Part shown: piece after piece, positions 11,262 to 11,686 of the stretch | Numbering within the stretch: the stretch's first letter is position 1 | Layout: each line of letters opens with the position of its first letter | DNA from: Candidatus Woesearchaeota archaeon | GTDB taxonomy: Archaea; Nanobdellota; Nanobdellia; Woesearchaeales; DSVV01 | Length of the DNA: 11,686 bases | Direction: 5' to 3' | NCBI GenBank assembly: GCA_016215305.1 | Contig: JACRKI010000001.1 | Coordinates: 1-11,686 of the forward strand | Made by a program: the position numbers and the translations under genes | Notes under the pieces: model-generated | Seen by the model: only the letters and a program-made list of their open reading frames with translations | The model's database searches: none | What the model was told of the DNA's origin: nothing

Positions 11262-11457
11262 TGGCTACTGCAACCTTGGTAATGTCGTCGGCCGTCTCGT
11301 CGGGGTAGCGCCGGAGGCGCAAAAGACGCGGAGCGCCAGCGCAAAAAATTTGGACAGACTCGTCAATGTCAGACTTCCTCTTTCTGCTCTGAAGGGGTTG
11401 GAAGGGGAAACAGACAGTTTTGTCTACAAAGGTCGTACGTACAGATTAGACAAATAA
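11173..11457 (+). CDS. Hypothetical protein, 94 aa
   Basis: The plus-strand frame starts at an ATG without a good ribosome binding site and no TATA box at the usual distance. The second half (LDRLVNVRLPLSALKGLEGE, then FVYKGRTYRLDK and TAA) looks like genuine coding sequence. The first half overlaps minus-strand signals and is less convincing, so the true start may lie further in. The middle (11261-11340) is about 65% G+C, unlike its neighbours, and contains the perfect hairpin GCGCC-GGA-GGCGC (11308-11320). The minus strand is open in the same triplet register for 98 codons, so the strand is uncertain. No family recognised and no function assigned. Confidence 0.4.
   Translation: MVTSAKSKFPLTMYPCTIFVSNLVNRSNAIGYCNLGNVVGRLVGVAPEAQKTRSASAKNLDRLVNVRLPLSALKGLEGETDSFVYKGRTYRLDK
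11308..11320. repeat. GC-rich palindrome inside an ORF
   Basis: GCGCC-GGA-GGCGC is a perfect 5-bp stem with a three-base loop, followed closely by the related GACGCGGAGCGCCAGCGC (11325-11342). It sits in an approximately 80-bp patch of about 65% G+C (hand count, 11261-11340) within an AT-rich window. Confidence 0.5.
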
Positions 11458-11480
11458 TTCTTGACACTTTTTCTCTTTGC

Positions 11481-11487
11481 TTTTTTT
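11481..11487 (+). terminator. T7 tract after the 11173-11457 ORF
   Basis: A run of seven T residues about 24 bases after the TAA at 11457, in a generally T-rich stretch, could end a plus-strand transcript. It overlaps the stop codon of the convergent gene at 11486. Confidence 0.3.
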
Positions 11488-11686
11488 AATATTCTTGTAT
11501 GCCATCATACACACTCATCGCGAAATCAACATCTTTATCGCCGTACGTAATCGCGGCAACAGCGGCGCACATCTTCAATGCAGAAGCTAAATCTTTCTGA
11601 TGAATATTTCTTCCTGTTGCGTTTCCAGATGCGCCGCTGACGTGAATTTGTTTGTACAGTGTCTGCAAAAATTTGCGAACATCAGT
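11486..11686 (-). CDS. Unrecognised protein, C-terminal part (runs off right edge)
   Basis: The minus frame is open from the right edge to a TAA at 11488-11486, giving 66 C-terminal residues, starting within the window at TDVRKFLQTLYKQIHV. The composition and the helical pattern KDLASALKMCAAVAAITYGD, then VDFAMSVYDGIQEY, are those of a folded soluble protein. A Gly/Ser/Asn-rich turn (SGASGNATGRN) precedes the final two helices. The helix-turn-helix rhythm faintly resembles the lid domain at the end of AAA+ ATPases, but this is too weak to name it. The start is outside the window; an internal TTG at 11668 is not a credible start. Confidence 0.7.
   Translation of the reverse strand, partial: TDVRKFLQTLYKQIHVSGASGNATGRNIHQKDLASALKMCAAVAAITYGDKDVDFAMSVYDGIQEY

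Overview
The window looks like part of the genome of a small-genome archaeon, most likely a DPANN lineage of the Woesearchaeota/Pacearchaeota kind (inference). The reasons are these. The DNA is AT-rich and gene-dense. There are archaeal BRE/TATA promoters about 26 bp upstream of many start codons, which implies leaderless mRNAs. The gene set includes an archaeal/eukaryal-type tRNA t6A methylthiotransferase, a Bat-like (HTH_10) regulator, a DUF2683-RelE toxin-antitoxin pair and a lysine-rich chromatin-tail-like microprotein. The GAPDH is nevertheless of bacterial type, as is common in such lineages. The standard genetic code is used: four genes end in TGA, and two of those stops lie in ATGA overlaps with the next gene.

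Layout. 1-224 (-): N-terminus of a membrane protein leaving the window, sharing one symmetric TATA box with the divergent radical-SAM tRNA methylthiotransferase (278-1675, +). 1676-1913: non-coding stretch with nested inverted repeats. 1914-2000 (+): 28-residue Lys/Ala-rich peptide ending in CxxC. 2044-3090 (+): secreted lipoprotein with a five-bladed beta-propeller. 3102-3776 (-): HTH_10 regulator. 3777-4035: divergent regulatory region with a palindrome and a possible tiny transcription unit.

4036-8651 (+) is the most unusual part: a tightly coupled four-gene operon. It encodes a radical SAM protein with an atypical CX8CX2C cluster motif, a pyruvate phosphate dikinase-like protein that lacks the ATP-grasp domain but keeps the PEP-site residues and a candidate phosphohistidine, a xylose-isomerase-like TIM barrel, and a HisC-type PLP aminotransferase. 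I know of no described pathway with this combination. The aminotransferase carries an in-frame TGA exactly where the invariant Gly of PNNPTG should be.

8657-9655 (-): type I GAPDH. 9758-10295 (+): DUF2683 antitoxin and RelE toxin with a putative operator. 10292-10954 (-): short transaldolase whose stop codon interlocks with that of the toxin. GAPDH and transaldolase belong to lower glycolysis and the non-oxidative pentose phosphate route. 10955-11460: confusing patch with a GC-rich core, overlapping small ORFs on both strands and a CUU-UGA-C sequence; coding assignment there is weak. 11486-11686 (-): C-terminal part of an unrecognised protein that runs off the right edge. No rRNA, tRNA, CRISPR array, transposase or IS element was seen.
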